The notes: a model not told the origin generated them from the sequence alone. A DNA stretch of 16,226 nucleotides from QHBQ01 sp038230695 (GCA_038230695.1 JBBRMT010000093.1:1-16226); one strand, 5' to 3'. Numbered from the stretch's first letter, positions 7,061 through 13,641 are shown. Numbers and translations: made by a program.

Positions 7061-8311
7061 CTAGTCACTCACATAATAAATGTTTCCGCTCGATTCGTCA
7101 ACCCTGATTTGCAGCTTTGACAAGGGGCGGGGCGCGGGCGGGCGTACCACCGCGCCATTCTGCGCCGGGTTGTACTCTGAGCCGTGACATGGGCAAATGA
7201 ACAGTTTCTGGGCGGCGTTGTAGTTGACGGAGCAACCCTGGTGGGTGCAGATTGCGCTGAAGGCCACGTAGCTGCCGCTGTCCAGGTGAACAACCCAGGC
7301 ATCGTTCTGAGTGGATGGGTTTATGAAGTGCAACCCGTTGCCTGCAGGCACATCGCTGACCTTGCCGATGACCACGCCGCTAGCTGGTATTGGCGTAGGT
7401 GCGGCAATCGGGGTATCGGTAGGGCCGTTCCCTGGTACGCTGCCGGCGTTGATGTCGCCCCCGCTGGAACTAGCGGTTGGTGCAGGCGCAGACACAGCAG
7501 TGGCGCTGGGCGCGGCAACCTGCGGCTGCGGCGTATCGGCTGCGCCCCCAGCCGCGGTTGTACTTGTCGCAATATTGCCCCCACTGGATGTTGCAGTTGC
7601 CGCCAGGGCGGGCGAGGGTGTAGCAGCTGACCCAAGCTGGGCTACCCCACCACTGGTTGGTTGCGGCAAAGCTGCGCTGCTGCCACTGCTAATGCTGCTA
7701 CGGGTCAGCAAGCCTGTAATTGCCACTCCGCCACCAGCGGCCAGGGCGAAGATCGCGCCAATGGTCGCGCCACCGCGTATCATGAAGTTTCGCCGCTCCG
7801 CGCTTACCGCCAGCGGCATAGATGAGCGCGAAGCCAGCCAGTAATCAAGCGAGAATGGTCCCGCCCCTGCCAAAAGCAGAGTAAGCCAACCGAACATATA
7901 GGGCAGATCCCAGCCGGTGTAGAACGGAGTCGCCCCCCAACTGGCGGTTAGCCACAGGCTGGTGTTGAGCAGCAGGCCCAACGCCGCTGCCAGCCTCGTG
8001 AACAGGCCCAGAGCCACCAGCACGCCAACCACCAACTCGGTCAACGAGATGGCGATGCCAAACAGCCTGGCGTTGGGGATGGCGACGCTGGTAAGCAGGA
8101 AGGAGATGGGCGAGTGGTTGTAATCAACAAAGTTCTGGAGCTGCTTGCCGATGAAGTTGGCGTTGCTGGAGTCGAGGAAGGTAGGGTCGGTTAGCTTGTC
8201 AATGCCTGCGAAGAAAAATATCAGCCCCAGAAACAGGCGCAACGGTAGGATGATGATCGCGGGAATATTGTTCGGCAACTCCGCTCTGGTCGGTTGGGGA
8301 GCGTTGCTCAT
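7061..8311 (-). CDS. DoxX/DoxD-type membrane protein fused to a Rieske [2Fe-2S] domain
   Basis: Predicted 416-residue membrane redox protein. Residues ~15-165 form a DoxX-like four-helix domain (LPLRLFLGLIFFFAGIDKL, ISLTELVVGVLVALGLFTRL, LLLNTSLWLTASWG and a final helix near 140-152), as in the small DoxD subunit of thiosulfate:quinone oxidoreductase. A twin-arginine motif ERRNFMIRGG (RR at 173-174) then precedes another hydrophobic helix (181-201). A ~105-residue Ala/Ser/Thr/Pro-rich linker follows, then a Rieske domain with box I CTHQGC (C355, H357, C360) and box II CPCHGS (C373, C375, H376). All four cluster ligands and the disulfide pair are present. The Rieske domain should be exported, with the RR-helix acting as an internal Tat signal-anchor. 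ATG at 8311 is chosen over upstream in-frame starts because GAGG lies 10 nt before it and the upstream residues look non-coding. It pairs with the sulfite-oxidase-like gene downstream. Confidence 0.87.
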   Translation of the reverse strand: MSNAPQPTRAELPNNIPAIIILPLRLFLGLIFFFAGIDKLTDPTFLDSSNANFIGKQLQNFVDYNHSPISFLLTSVAIPNARLFGIAISLTELVVGVLVALGLFTRLAAALGLLLNTSLWLTASWGATPFYTGWDLPYMFGWLTLLLAGAGPFSLDYWLASRSSMPLAVSAERRNFMIRGGATIGAIFALAAGGGVAITGLLTRSSISSGSSAALPQPTSGGVAQLGSAATPSPALAATATSSGGNIATSTTAAGGAADTPQPQVAAPSATAVSAPAPTASSSGGDINAGSVPGNGPTDTPIAAPTPIPASGVVIGKVSDVPAGNGLHFINPSTQNDAWVVHLDSGSYVAFSAICTHQGCSVNYNAAQKLFICPCHGSEYNPAQNGAVVRPPAPRPLSKLQIRVDESSGNIYYVSD

Positions 8312-8572
8312 CGTATCGTTACCTCGTTCGGCGCATTGAGTCGCCTGGGACGACGAGGGCTGCGCCATCTTTCGTTTCAATTTACGCCGTCCCACCCTCT
8401 AAACCGACGGCAGTACGCTATGCAGTATACGTGTCGAACTCGCATCAGGGTTCTAACTAGGTTTAAACCAAATAGCCTATATGCGCGGGCAAACTGGGCG
8501 CGGGCAAATCGCGGCTCGCCTATACAGAATGATCTACCGACTACGTAATGCTAAACTTGCCGCTTTGTTGGC
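8312..8572. other. Non-coding region upstream of the DoxX-Rieske gene
   Basis: I see no credible gene here. The region contains a perfect 10-bp palindrome GGTTTAAACC (8460-8469) and a TATACT on the minus strand (8430-8425) that could be a -10 box, but no good -35 at the right distance. It should contain the promoter of the DoxX-Rieske gene. At its right end it runs into the inverted-repeat element at 8573. Confidence 0.4.
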
Positions 8573-8627
8573 ATACCAATTAGCCGAGCAGTACGAATAA
8601 CACTTCATCTACTTGACGAATTGGTAT
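8573..8627. repeat. Short inverted-repeat element of the ATAYCAAT family
   Basis: The left arm is ATACCAATTAGCCGAGCAG (8573-8591) and the right arm, read on the minus strand, is ATACCAATTCGTCAAGTAG (8627-8609). The outer 9 bp (ATACCAATT/AATTGGTAT) pair perfectly and the rest imperfectly, around a loop of about 17 nt. It is the same family as the copies at 4945-5139. The element abuts the HAD gene: its outermost base forms part of the TGA stop (8629-8627). Confidence 0.7.
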
Positions 8628-9316
8628 CAGGATGCTTGCTCACCATCAAACTTGAGTTCCAGCAATTCATCGAGGTGTCCCTGCAACTCGGCGACGCTGG
8701 CGAAGATTGCCACTGCGCCCTCCGCCGCAAGCTGCTCACGGCTGAAGCCGCCACTTAGCAACGCAACACAAGGCAATCCCAGCTTGCGGGCTGCGATGAT
8801 GTCGTAGGGCGTATCGCCTACCACCACTGCCTCATGCGGCTTCATACCCAGCTTTTTAAGCGCAACACTGAATACGTCGGGGTCCGGCTTGCTCGATTCA
8901 ACGTCCGACTTGCTGGTGACAACATCCACGTTCTTGTCGGCATCAAGATAACCAAGATAGCGTTCCACCTCTTCATCACTCGCTGAAGTACCCAGCGCCA
9001 CTTTCAACCCCCGTTGGTGCAGTTTGGCAAGGATCTCGGCTGCGCTAGGGAATGGCTTGACTTCATTGGCAATCTTCTGATACTCATCATCGTGCAAATG
9101 GCGGATGCGGTCCTGTTCCTCCTCGTCGGCCTTGCTCTGCGGGTCGCCCAGTATTGCAGGAACTAGATGGTCGCCGCCTTTGCCGACTTCCAGGGCGATG
9201 CGCTCGGCTGGCACGCTATAACCGCCCCGCGCGAACGCTCGCTCCCAGGCAAGGATATGCAAATTGTTGGTGTCCATCAGGGTGCCATCTATATCGAATA
9301 TTACTGCTTTGATCAT
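8627..9316 (-). CDS. HAD-superfamily hydrolase (phosphoglycolate-phosphatase/beta-phosphoglucomutase-like)
   Basis: The 229-residue protein has all four HAD motifs. Motif I is VIFDIDGTLMD (nucleophile D8, acid D10), motif II GTSAS (T110 or S111), motif III lysine K143 in SSKPDPDVF, and motif IV VVGDTPYD (D168, D172). A helical cap lies between residues ~15 and 85. These features support phosphoryl transfer or phosphatase activity in the cytoplasm. The substrate cannot be told from sequence: relatives act on phosphoglycolate, sugar phosphates or nucleotides. The ATG start gives a canonical MIKAVIFDIDGT; the ribosome-binding site is modest (AAGGA about 12 nt upstream). It is transcribed divergently from the cyclase-family gene across a ~240-bp region. 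The C-terminus ends at the edge of an inverted-repeat element. Confidence 0.9.
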   Translation of the reverse strand: MIKAVIFDIDGTLMDTNNLHILAWERAFARGGYSVPAERIALEVGKGGDHLVPAILGDPQSKADEEEQDRIRHLHDDEYQKIANEVKPFPSAAEILAKLHQRGLKVALGTSASDEEVERYLGYLDADKNVDVVTSKSDVESSKPDPDVFSVALKKLGMKPHEAVVVGDTPYDIIAARKLGLPCVALLSGGFSREQLAAEGAVAIFASVAELQGHLDELLELKFDGEQAS

Positions 9317-9408
9317 GGCTCGGTTTTCCTTTCGCTAGCTCTAGCATATTGGATCAGGTTAAATCCAGGTTAGCAAAGCAAGCGATGTGCCGAGGAAGGC
9401 AGTCAGGT

Positions 9409-9437
9409 TTGTATCTACCACTCACTAATGTTATACT
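9409..9437 (+). promoter_or_regulatory. Possible promoter of the cyclase-family gene
   Basis: TTGTAT (9409-9414), a 17-nt spacer, then TATACT (9432-9437). The -10 is good (5/6) and the -35 weak (3/6). It lies about 115 nt before the TTG start. The same divergent region holds two small dyads, GCTAG-CT-CTAGC (9334-9345) and TGGAT-8-ATCCA (9350-9367), which could be operators. Confidence 0.35.
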
Positions 9438-9555
9438 CCTACCCAGCGCCAGGCAAGCCTTCACTCATGCCTCATGCCTGTATTTTACCGCACCAGTGCA
9501 AAATCGGCGTAAACTTTTGATTAGCTTTTGGTAAGAACCGCGAGGAGGAATAACC

Positions 9556-10200
9556 TTGAAGATATACGATGTGTCGCTTACCCTGCAACCAACGATGACT
9601 ACTTACAATGGTGAGCCGGGGCCGACGATTACGCCGATTGCCGCGATTGACAAGGGCGAGGCCGCCAACGTCAGCCTCTACTGCTTCGGTTCGCACACGG
9701 GTACACACATTGACGCGCCAGTTCACTTCATCGCGGGTGCGCCGGGAGTAGATGCTATCGCGCCGGATGTTTTGATTGGGGCAGTCACGCTACTGGATAT
9801 GGGCAGAATCAGCGAGGCGATTACCGCTGCCGATCTGGAGGGCGCGGAGTTGCCGCCCGACGCCGCCCGCGTGCTATTCAAGACCCGTAACTCGCGCTAC
9901 TGGGACGATGTTAGCGGCGAGTTCCACCGCGATTTCGTATACCTTGCCCCAGATGCGTGTCGCTGGCTGGTGGATCGTGGTGTGCGACTGGTGGGGATTG
10001 ATTACCTCTCCATCGAGCAGTTCGGTTCGACCGACCATGCTACGCACCTGACCCTGCTGGGCGCTGGGGTGGCAATTATCGAAGGGCTGGACCTGCGGGC
10101 GGTGCAAGCTGGACAGTATATGCTCGTTGCCCTACCGCTGAAGATGAAGGACGGTGATGGTTCACCCAGCCGTGTGATGTTGATTGAAGATTGGGAGTGA
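9556..10200 (+). CDS. Cyclase-family metal-dependent hydrolase (kynurenine-formamidase-like, COG1878)
   Basis: The 214-residue protein carries the family signature GSHTGTHIDAPVHF: H47, H51 and D53 as probable metal ligands, with H57. A second conserved block, FGSTDHATHLTLLGAGVAIIEGLDL (H161, H164, E176), contains the usual catalytic His/Glu. Family members include bacterial kynurenine formamidase (KynB), isatin hydrolase and other amide or lactone hydrolases, so the substrate is not certain. The start is TTG at 9556, supported by a strong GAGGAGG 7 nt upstream; no ATG fits the N-terminus MKIYDVSLTL. It converges with the NiaR-type gene, stop to stop with 10 nt between, and no clear terminator separates them. 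A role in tryptophan-derived NAD synthesis would suit that neighbour but is conjecture, as no other kynurenine-pathway gene is present. Confidence 0.88.
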   Translation: MKIYDVSLTLQPTMTTYNGEPGPTITPIAAIDKGEAANVSLYCFGSHTGTHIDAPVHFIAGAPGVDAIAPDVLIGAVTLLDMGRISEAITAADLEGAELPPDAARVLFKTRNSRYWDDVSGEFHRDFVYLAPDACRWLVDRGVRLVGIDYLSIEQFGSTDHATHLTLLGAGVAIIEGLDLRAVQAGQYMLVALPLKMKDGDGSPSRVMLIEDWE

Positions 10201-10210
10201 GTTAGTCCGC

Positions 10211-10753
10211 TTACTCTTCGAGCAGTATCCCTGCCGCCCGCAATTCTTGTCGTGCCTGAGCGATATTCGCCTGGGTAGGGGCTTCGACAGTATGAAGGTG
10301 GACACCGCCGGTGAGCGCAGCCAGCATACTATACTGACCCTCGCGCAGCCCCGCGATAAAACGCTGTACATCGGCGCGCTCGTTTATCATCAGGTTGCCA
10401 CGCAGTTCGCCGTAGAGGGGATGCTCGACCACCACATCCAGCACGCGCAGGCCACAATCCACCATGATGTTTAGCTCCTGCTCCACCTGGTCAACATCGT
10501 GGCGGCAGGGCAACACCGCCGTGACCGTGCTATGATCCAGTTCGCCGAGCAGCAGGTAGCCACCCGGTGTGCCGATGATACGCCGCCCGCTGGCCCGCAG
10601 CAGGGCCATATCCTGCACAACCACCTGGCGGCTAACTCCCACTCGCGCCGCCAGTTCCGCCCCGGCAATGGGGTTGCCATTCGCCGCCCGCAGCAAAGCG
10701 GCAAGCTGCTCCCGCCGCTCCGCGCCGCCCATCGCTTTGTGTCCGTCTGCCAT
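10211..10753 (-). CDS. niaR: NiaR-type transcriptional repressor (HTH_11 plus 3H domain)
   Basis: The 180-residue protein has an N-terminal winged HTH (about 11-70: NPIAGAELAARVGVSRQVVVQDMALLRASG, then GTPGGYLLL) and a C-terminal 3H domain (about 75-178). The 3H domain contains CRHDVDQVEQELNIMVDCG, VVEHPLYGELRG and LTGGVHLHTVEAP. Conserved histidines H85, H111, H152 and H154 fit the metal/ligand site. Characterised members (TM1602, B. subtilis YrxA) repress NAD synthesis or niacin-uptake genes with nicotinic acid as co-repressor. None of the well-known NiaR target genes (nadABC, niaP) is in the window. An in-frame ATG at 10795 would add 14 residues encoded by a repeat, whereas ATG at 10753 has AGAGGG at proper spacing and is preferred. 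It lies 86 nt after the DUF2203 gene, separated by a long hairpin. Confidence 0.87.
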   Translation of the reverse strand: MADGHKAMGGAERREQLAALLRAANGNPIAGAELAARVGVSRQVVVQDMALLRASGRRIIGTPGGYLLLGELDHSTVTAVLPCRHDVDQVEQELNIMVDCGLRVLDVVVEHPLYGELRGNLMINERADVQRFIAGLREGQYSMLAALTGGVHLHTVEAPTQANIAQARQELRAAGILLEE

Positions 10754-10763
10754 ATAGCCCTCT

Positions 10764-10835
10764 GAATGAAGAAGGTAGAATGTAGAATCTGACATCCGTT
10801 ACCCATATTCTACCTTCTACCTTCTTCATTCTTCA
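10764..10835. repeat. Long inverted repeat built from heptamers
   Basis: The arms 10764-10788 and 10807-10831 are 25 bp each and pair with only one mismatch around an 18-nt loop. The right arm is itself built of 7-nt units: TTCTACC, TTCTACC, TTCTTCA, TTCTTCA (10808-10835). It occupies the space between the stop of the DUF2203 gene and the ribosome-binding site of niaR, both on the minus strand. It lacks a T-run, so it is not a classic terminator, but an mRNA hairpin of this length could uncouple expression of the two genes. Confidence 0.75.
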
Positions 10836-10839
10836 TTTC

Positions 10840-11235
10840 TTACAATCTTTGTCTCATGGTAAAGCCGCTGTTCAGTTCGTGCCAGTAGGCAACGTTCGGC
10901 TCACCCTGTTTCCAACAGAGCCAGATCATGCGTGCGCCGCGTAGCGAGGGAAAATCGAGCAAGCCGTCGTCGAGGTCGCGCAGTTCGATGCTGGCAGCCA
11001 CGATGCGCTCCAGCCGCGCTTCAAGCAGGCGCACCAGGTCATCGAGGCGGGCGGTTAGCTCTTCGGCGTGGTGGGCATGGCCGTTGCTGGCCGCCACCAG
11101 TTCCAACTGCTCAAGCTCTTCGCGGTGGGATAGGATCTCCCGCTTGGCCGCCTGCATCTCGCTTAGGGCTGAGGTCAGATCGGGGAGCAGCCGATTGGCT
11201 TCCTCCACGGTGTAAAACTTGCGTATCTCCGCCAA
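10840..11235 (-). CDS. DUF2203 family protein
   Basis: The 131-residue protein matches the DUF2203 pattern. An N-terminal FYTVEEANRLLPDLTSAL is followed by a long, charged, probably coiled-coil helix (about 25-85), and a conserved C-terminal half: LRDLDDGLLDFPSLRG, then LCWKQGEPNVAYWHELNSGF. The domain is widespread and of unknown function. The start is TTG at 11235, preceded by AGGGGG about 7 nt upstream; MAEIRKFYTVEEAN is the usual N-terminus and no ATG is available. A good promoter lies about 45 nt upstream. Downstream is a long heptamer-based hairpin and then niaR. Confidence 0.85.
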   Translation of the reverse strand: MAEIRKFYTVEEANRLLPDLTSALSEMQAAKREILSHREELEQLELVAASNGHAHHAEELTARLDDLVRLLEARLERIVAASIELRDLDDGLLDFPSLRGARMIWLCWKQGEPNVAYWHELNSGFTMRQRL

Positions 11236-11276
11236 CGTTTTCCCCCTCTCGTGGTTGGATTTACCACCTCGGCGCT

Positions 11277-11305
11277 ATTATACACCCGCTACGGTTAGGC
11301 GTAAA
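11277..11305 (-). promoter_or_regulatory. Predicted sigma70-type promoter of the DUF2203 gene
   Basis: On the minus strand TTTACG (11305-11300), a 17-nt spacer and a perfect TATAAT (11282-11277) lie about 42 nt upstream of the TTG start. -35 match is 4/6 and -10 match is 6/6. It may also drive niaR if the intervening hairpin is read through. Confidence 0.6.
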
Positions 11306-11326
11306 AAATCGGCAGTAAAGTTATGC

Positions 11327-11345
11327 AAAAACCCCCTCTAGGGTT
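11327..11345 (-). terminator. Weak terminator-like hairpin after the protease gene
   Basis: On the minus strand AACCC (11345-11341), a 6-nt loop and GGGTT (11334-11330) run into a short T-tract. It lies 44 nt beyond the TAG stop of the metalloprotease gene. The stem is only 5 bp, so this is tentative. Confidence 0.35.
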
Positions 11346-11388
11346 GAGAACGGGCGATAACTCATGAATGCTGCTATTCAGTCATGCT

Positions 11389-13344
11389 CTACTTCGCGCT
11401 GAAATCCAAACTATAGCTGGCCTGCTCGGTAGTTTTGGGCGCATAGGGGGCGACGATCAGGGCGGCAGATTGCACATCGCTGCCCAGGTGCGGAATAGTC
11501 AGGCTGCCCTTGCCATCTGCGCCAATCGGCATATCCACCACCTTGTAGCTGCTATCGGCCATCATCTCCACCACCTGCACATAATACCGCTGTGGCATCA
11601 GGTTATCAATACGCAACCAGCCCGCCGCTTGCCAGCCGCCATCGCCCTGCGCCGCGTCGTTGCTGTAGCCGATCGCGGGGATGCTGATATTGTTAATCGC
11701 CAACCCCTGGGCGTTGTATGCGCCGTCGGTGATCATCTCGAAGCGCAGTTTAATCTGCTTGCCTGCATAGATGCTAAGATCCACGCTCTCGTTCAGCCAT
11801 TGTGCGGTGGTCGCGTTGCTGCTATTGCCAGCGTTGCTGCCGCTGATGCCGGTGTAACCGTTGCCGTAGCTATTGCCGTAGGGGTTGTAGTTGGAGGTAT
11901 GGGTGGCCGTCAGAGTCTGCCAGGTAGCTCCGCCGTCGCTGCTGGCATCCACGTAGGCGTAGTCGAAGCCGGTCTCGATATCGTACCAGGCGTTATACTT
12001 CAGGCTGATTGGCCCGCTCACGTTGCTGAAGTCGAAGTTGTGGGTAAGGGTGCTGTCCATGCTATCCTCACGGTTACTCCACCACTCGTAGCTGCCGCCA
12101 GGTGGCTGATTGCCGATGACCTTGACCGTGTTGGTGCCGCTGAAGGCGATGGTCACATCGCTGCCCATGCCGCTTAGTTCGTAGTAGTGGGCGGCATACT
12201 GATTGGCGCTGGTTTGCAGATGGCTGGGATAGCTGGCAACTGCAGTCTTGCGCTGCACGCTGATCAAGCCGCTATCGCCATAGCCGTAACGGGGGTCGCT
12301 GCTGTACTGCGAGTTCATCCAGTTAGCGACCACCCAATCCTTGAACAAGCTATTGAAGTTGCCGCTTTGGCTGTGCTGTTTGAGCGCGGCTTCGATAGAG
12401 GCGATGCCGCTTTGCCGCGAGTTCACGATTTCGTGGATGAAGTCGGGACCGTATAGGCGGCTGAGGTAACGAAGAAACAGATAGGCCGCGCCATAATGGG
12501 ATATTGACTGATTGGGGTCGTTGCCCCAGGCGTTAAGTTGGGTGTCGGGGTTGAGCAGGAAGTAGCTATCAGTGCCGCCCACCGCATAGCCGTTGAGCCA
12601 CATTGCCAGTTCCGATGAACCCTCGTTCAACCACACTCCCTGGGCGGGGTTCTCGTTGAACTCGATCATATGCTGAAACTCGTGAGCGATGGTGCCATCG
12701 TAATAAGCGTTGCCGGGCGGGGTAGCGATATAAATCATCTCGCGCATATTGCTGTAGGGGTTGACTTGCGGTAGGAACTCGTCGGCTTCGGAGAAATAGC
12801 CGCCCGCGCCGCTAATCGGTGTGTTTAGGATGGTTATGCGCGGGTCGTTATCCACCCCTGGTGACCACTCGCTGCCGAAGTATTTGTGGTTGGTGGGGTA
12901 GGTCTTGTTCTCAAATGTTTGCAGCGAGGTTTGCAGGTCGGCGGTGCTGGCGTGGTAGCCATTTGCGACGTACATATAAGCATGGGCTGATTTGGCGACA
13001 AGCTGCGCGGTGATAGTGTAATTGCGGTGGGCAGTGATGTCGCTCATCCAAAACTGTTCGCGGATGCCCACTGCGCGATCCGGCGCGGGCTGGCTAACGG
13101 CAGCGGGGACGGGCTGGCCGTGCAGCTTCAGCCGCGAGGTAAGGGCGCGAGTGTCAGCGAAGGGAATCGCCGTGTCGCGCACTGCAGCCTCAGTAGTTAG
13201 GCTGGCAGCAGCGGGGACACTCGTTGGCGAGGCAGTGACCGTAGTAGCGGTGGGCAGCGGTGAGAAATTGGATGGATAGGGGGCAACATAGCTCTGCACC
13301 GCCATCAGAATCATCGAAACAAAGATTACAACCGTGCGAATCAT
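11389..13344 (-). CDS. Secreted zinc metalloprotease, hyicolysin-like catalytic domain with InhA-like C-terminal domain
   Basis: The 651-residue protein begins with a hydrophobic signal peptide (IRTVVIFVSMILMAVQSYVA) and a Thr/Ala/Pro/Ser-rich propeptide-like stretch. The catalytic domain contains the zinc site HEFQH (H221, E222, H225) in AHEFQHMIEFNENPAQG, followed by WLNEGSSELAMW with E241 as likely third ligand. HEFQHMI plus WLNEG is closest to M30 hyicolysin-type sequences. The region FDYAYVDASSDGGATWQTL through LSIYAGKQIKLRFEMITDGA (about 460-545) matches the beta-sandwich that follows the catalytic domain in immune inhibitor A (M6) proteases. A further C-terminal beta-rich region follows. 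The role is probably extracellular protein degradation for nutrition or against competitors. ATG at 13344 has AAGGA upstream and gives the signal peptide. Repeat R3 sits just upstream of its ribosome-binding site. Confidence 0.85.
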   Translation of the reverse strand: MIRTVVIFVSMILMAVQSYVAPYPSNFSPLPTATTVTASPTSVPAAASLTTEAAVRDTAIPFADTRALTSRLKLHGQPVPAAVSQPAPDRAVGIREQFWMSDITAHRNYTITAQLVAKSAHAYMYVANGYHASTADLQTSLQTFENKTYPTNHKYFGSEWSPGVDNDPRITILNTPISGAGGYFSEADEFLPQVNPYSNMREMIYIATPPGNAYYDGTIAHEFQHMIEFNENPAQGVWLNEGSSELAMWLNGYAVGGTDSYFLLNPDTQLNAWGNDPNQSISHYGAAYLFLRYLSRLYGPDFIHEIVNSRQSGIASIEAALKQHSQSGNFNSLFKDWVVANWMNSQYSSDPRYGYGDSGLISVQRKTAVASYPSHLQTSANQYAAHYYELSGMGSDVTIAFSGTNTVKVIGNQPPGGSYEWWSNREDSMDSTLTHNFDFSNVSGPISLKYNAWYDIETGFDYAYVDASSDGGATWQTLTATHTSNYNPYGNSYGNGYTGISGSNAGNSSNATTAQWLNESVDLSIYAGKQIKLRFEMITDGAYNAQGLAINNISIPAIGYSNDAAQGDGGWQAAGWLRIDNLMPQRYYVQVVEMMADSSYKVVDMPIGADGKGSLTIPHLGSDVQSAALIVAPYAPKTTEQASYSLDFSAK

Positions 13345-13361
13345 GCGGCTTCCTTACGATC

Positions 13362-13396
13362 GCTCCTCCCCTATAACGGGGGGGTTGGGTGGGGAC
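13362..13396. repeat. GC-rich hairpin repeat, copy R3
   Basis: Read on the minus strand: CCCCACCCAACCCCCCC, GTTATA, GGGGAGGAGC. It shares the CGTTATAGGGG core with copy R1 but lies in the opposite orientation on the plus strand. It is 5' of the protease ribosome-binding site, between that gene and the tRNA terminator. Confidence 0.7.
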
Positions 13397-13405
13397 GGGC
13401 AATAG

Positions 13406-13432
13406 AAAAGGCGACCCAGAACACAGGTCGCC
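13406..13432 (-). terminator. Rho-independent terminator of tRNA-Pro
   Basis: On the minus strand GGCGACC (13432-13426), a 9-nt loop and GGTCGCC (13416-13410) form a perfect 7-bp stem followed by TTTT (13409-13406). It lies 9 nt beyond the 3' end of the tRNA. This is a classic intrinsic terminator. Confidence 0.85.
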
Positions 13433-13441
13433 GATGATGGG

Positions 13442-13515
13442 TCGGGATGGCGCGATTTGAACGCGCGACCTCTGCGTCCCGAACGCAGCGCTCTACCGGG
13501 CTGAGCCACACCCCG
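13442..13515 (-). tRNA. tRNA-Pro (anticodon CGG)
   Basis: This 74-nt tRNA folds completely. The acceptor is CGGGGTG paired with CATCCCG (one G-U), discriminator A. The D-arm is GCTC/GAGC, the anticodon stem CTGCG/CGCAG with loop TTCGGGA giving anticodon CGG and G37, a 5-nt variable loop, and T-arm GCGCG-TTCAAAT-CGCGC. The genome continues CCC after the discriminator, so the CCA tail is not encoded and must be added. It decodes CCG codons. A promoter and a terminator flank it, so it is a single-gene unit divergent from polA. Confidence 0.96.
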
Positions 13516-13534
13516 ATGGTGTCTTTACCCCCAT

Positions 13535-13563
13535 AATATACCACACTTCAAGGCAAATGGCAA
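13535..13563 (-). promoter_or_regulatory. Predicted sigma70 promoter of tRNA-Pro
   Basis: On the minus strand TTGCCA (13563-13558), a 17-nt spacer and TATATT (13540-13535) are followed about 19 nt later by the tRNA 5' end. The hexamers match the consensus 5/6 and 5/6 with a G-rich stretch after the -10. Confidence 0.75.
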
Positions 13564-13585
13564 GGGCGGATTTGGTTTTGCCGCC

Positions 13586-13614
13586 TTGACGCTGCCAGCC
13601 CCTATATATATAAT
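13586..13614 (+). promoter_or_regulatory. Predicted sigma70 promoter of polA
   Basis: TTGACG (13586-13591), a 17-nt spacer, then a perfect TATAAT (13609-13614) inside an alternating TA tract. It gives a leader of about 70 nt before the TTG start. Divergent from the tRNA-Pro promoter, with the two -35 boxes only 22 bp apart. Confidence 0.75.
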
Positions 13615-13641
13615 AACGTAACCGGATTATAAGCATAGGTG

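Noticed and set aside
10195..10216. Bidirectional terminator between the cyclase-family gene and niaR
   Set aside because: GAGTGAG/CTTACTC is a weak 7-bp stem with a mismatch, overlaps both stop codons and has no T-run on either strand.
11368..12177. Open frame of 269 codons on the plus strand antisense to the protease
   Set aside because: Ala/Val/Ile/His-rich composition typical of the complement of the protease frame; the protease frame carries the zinc motif and signal peptide.
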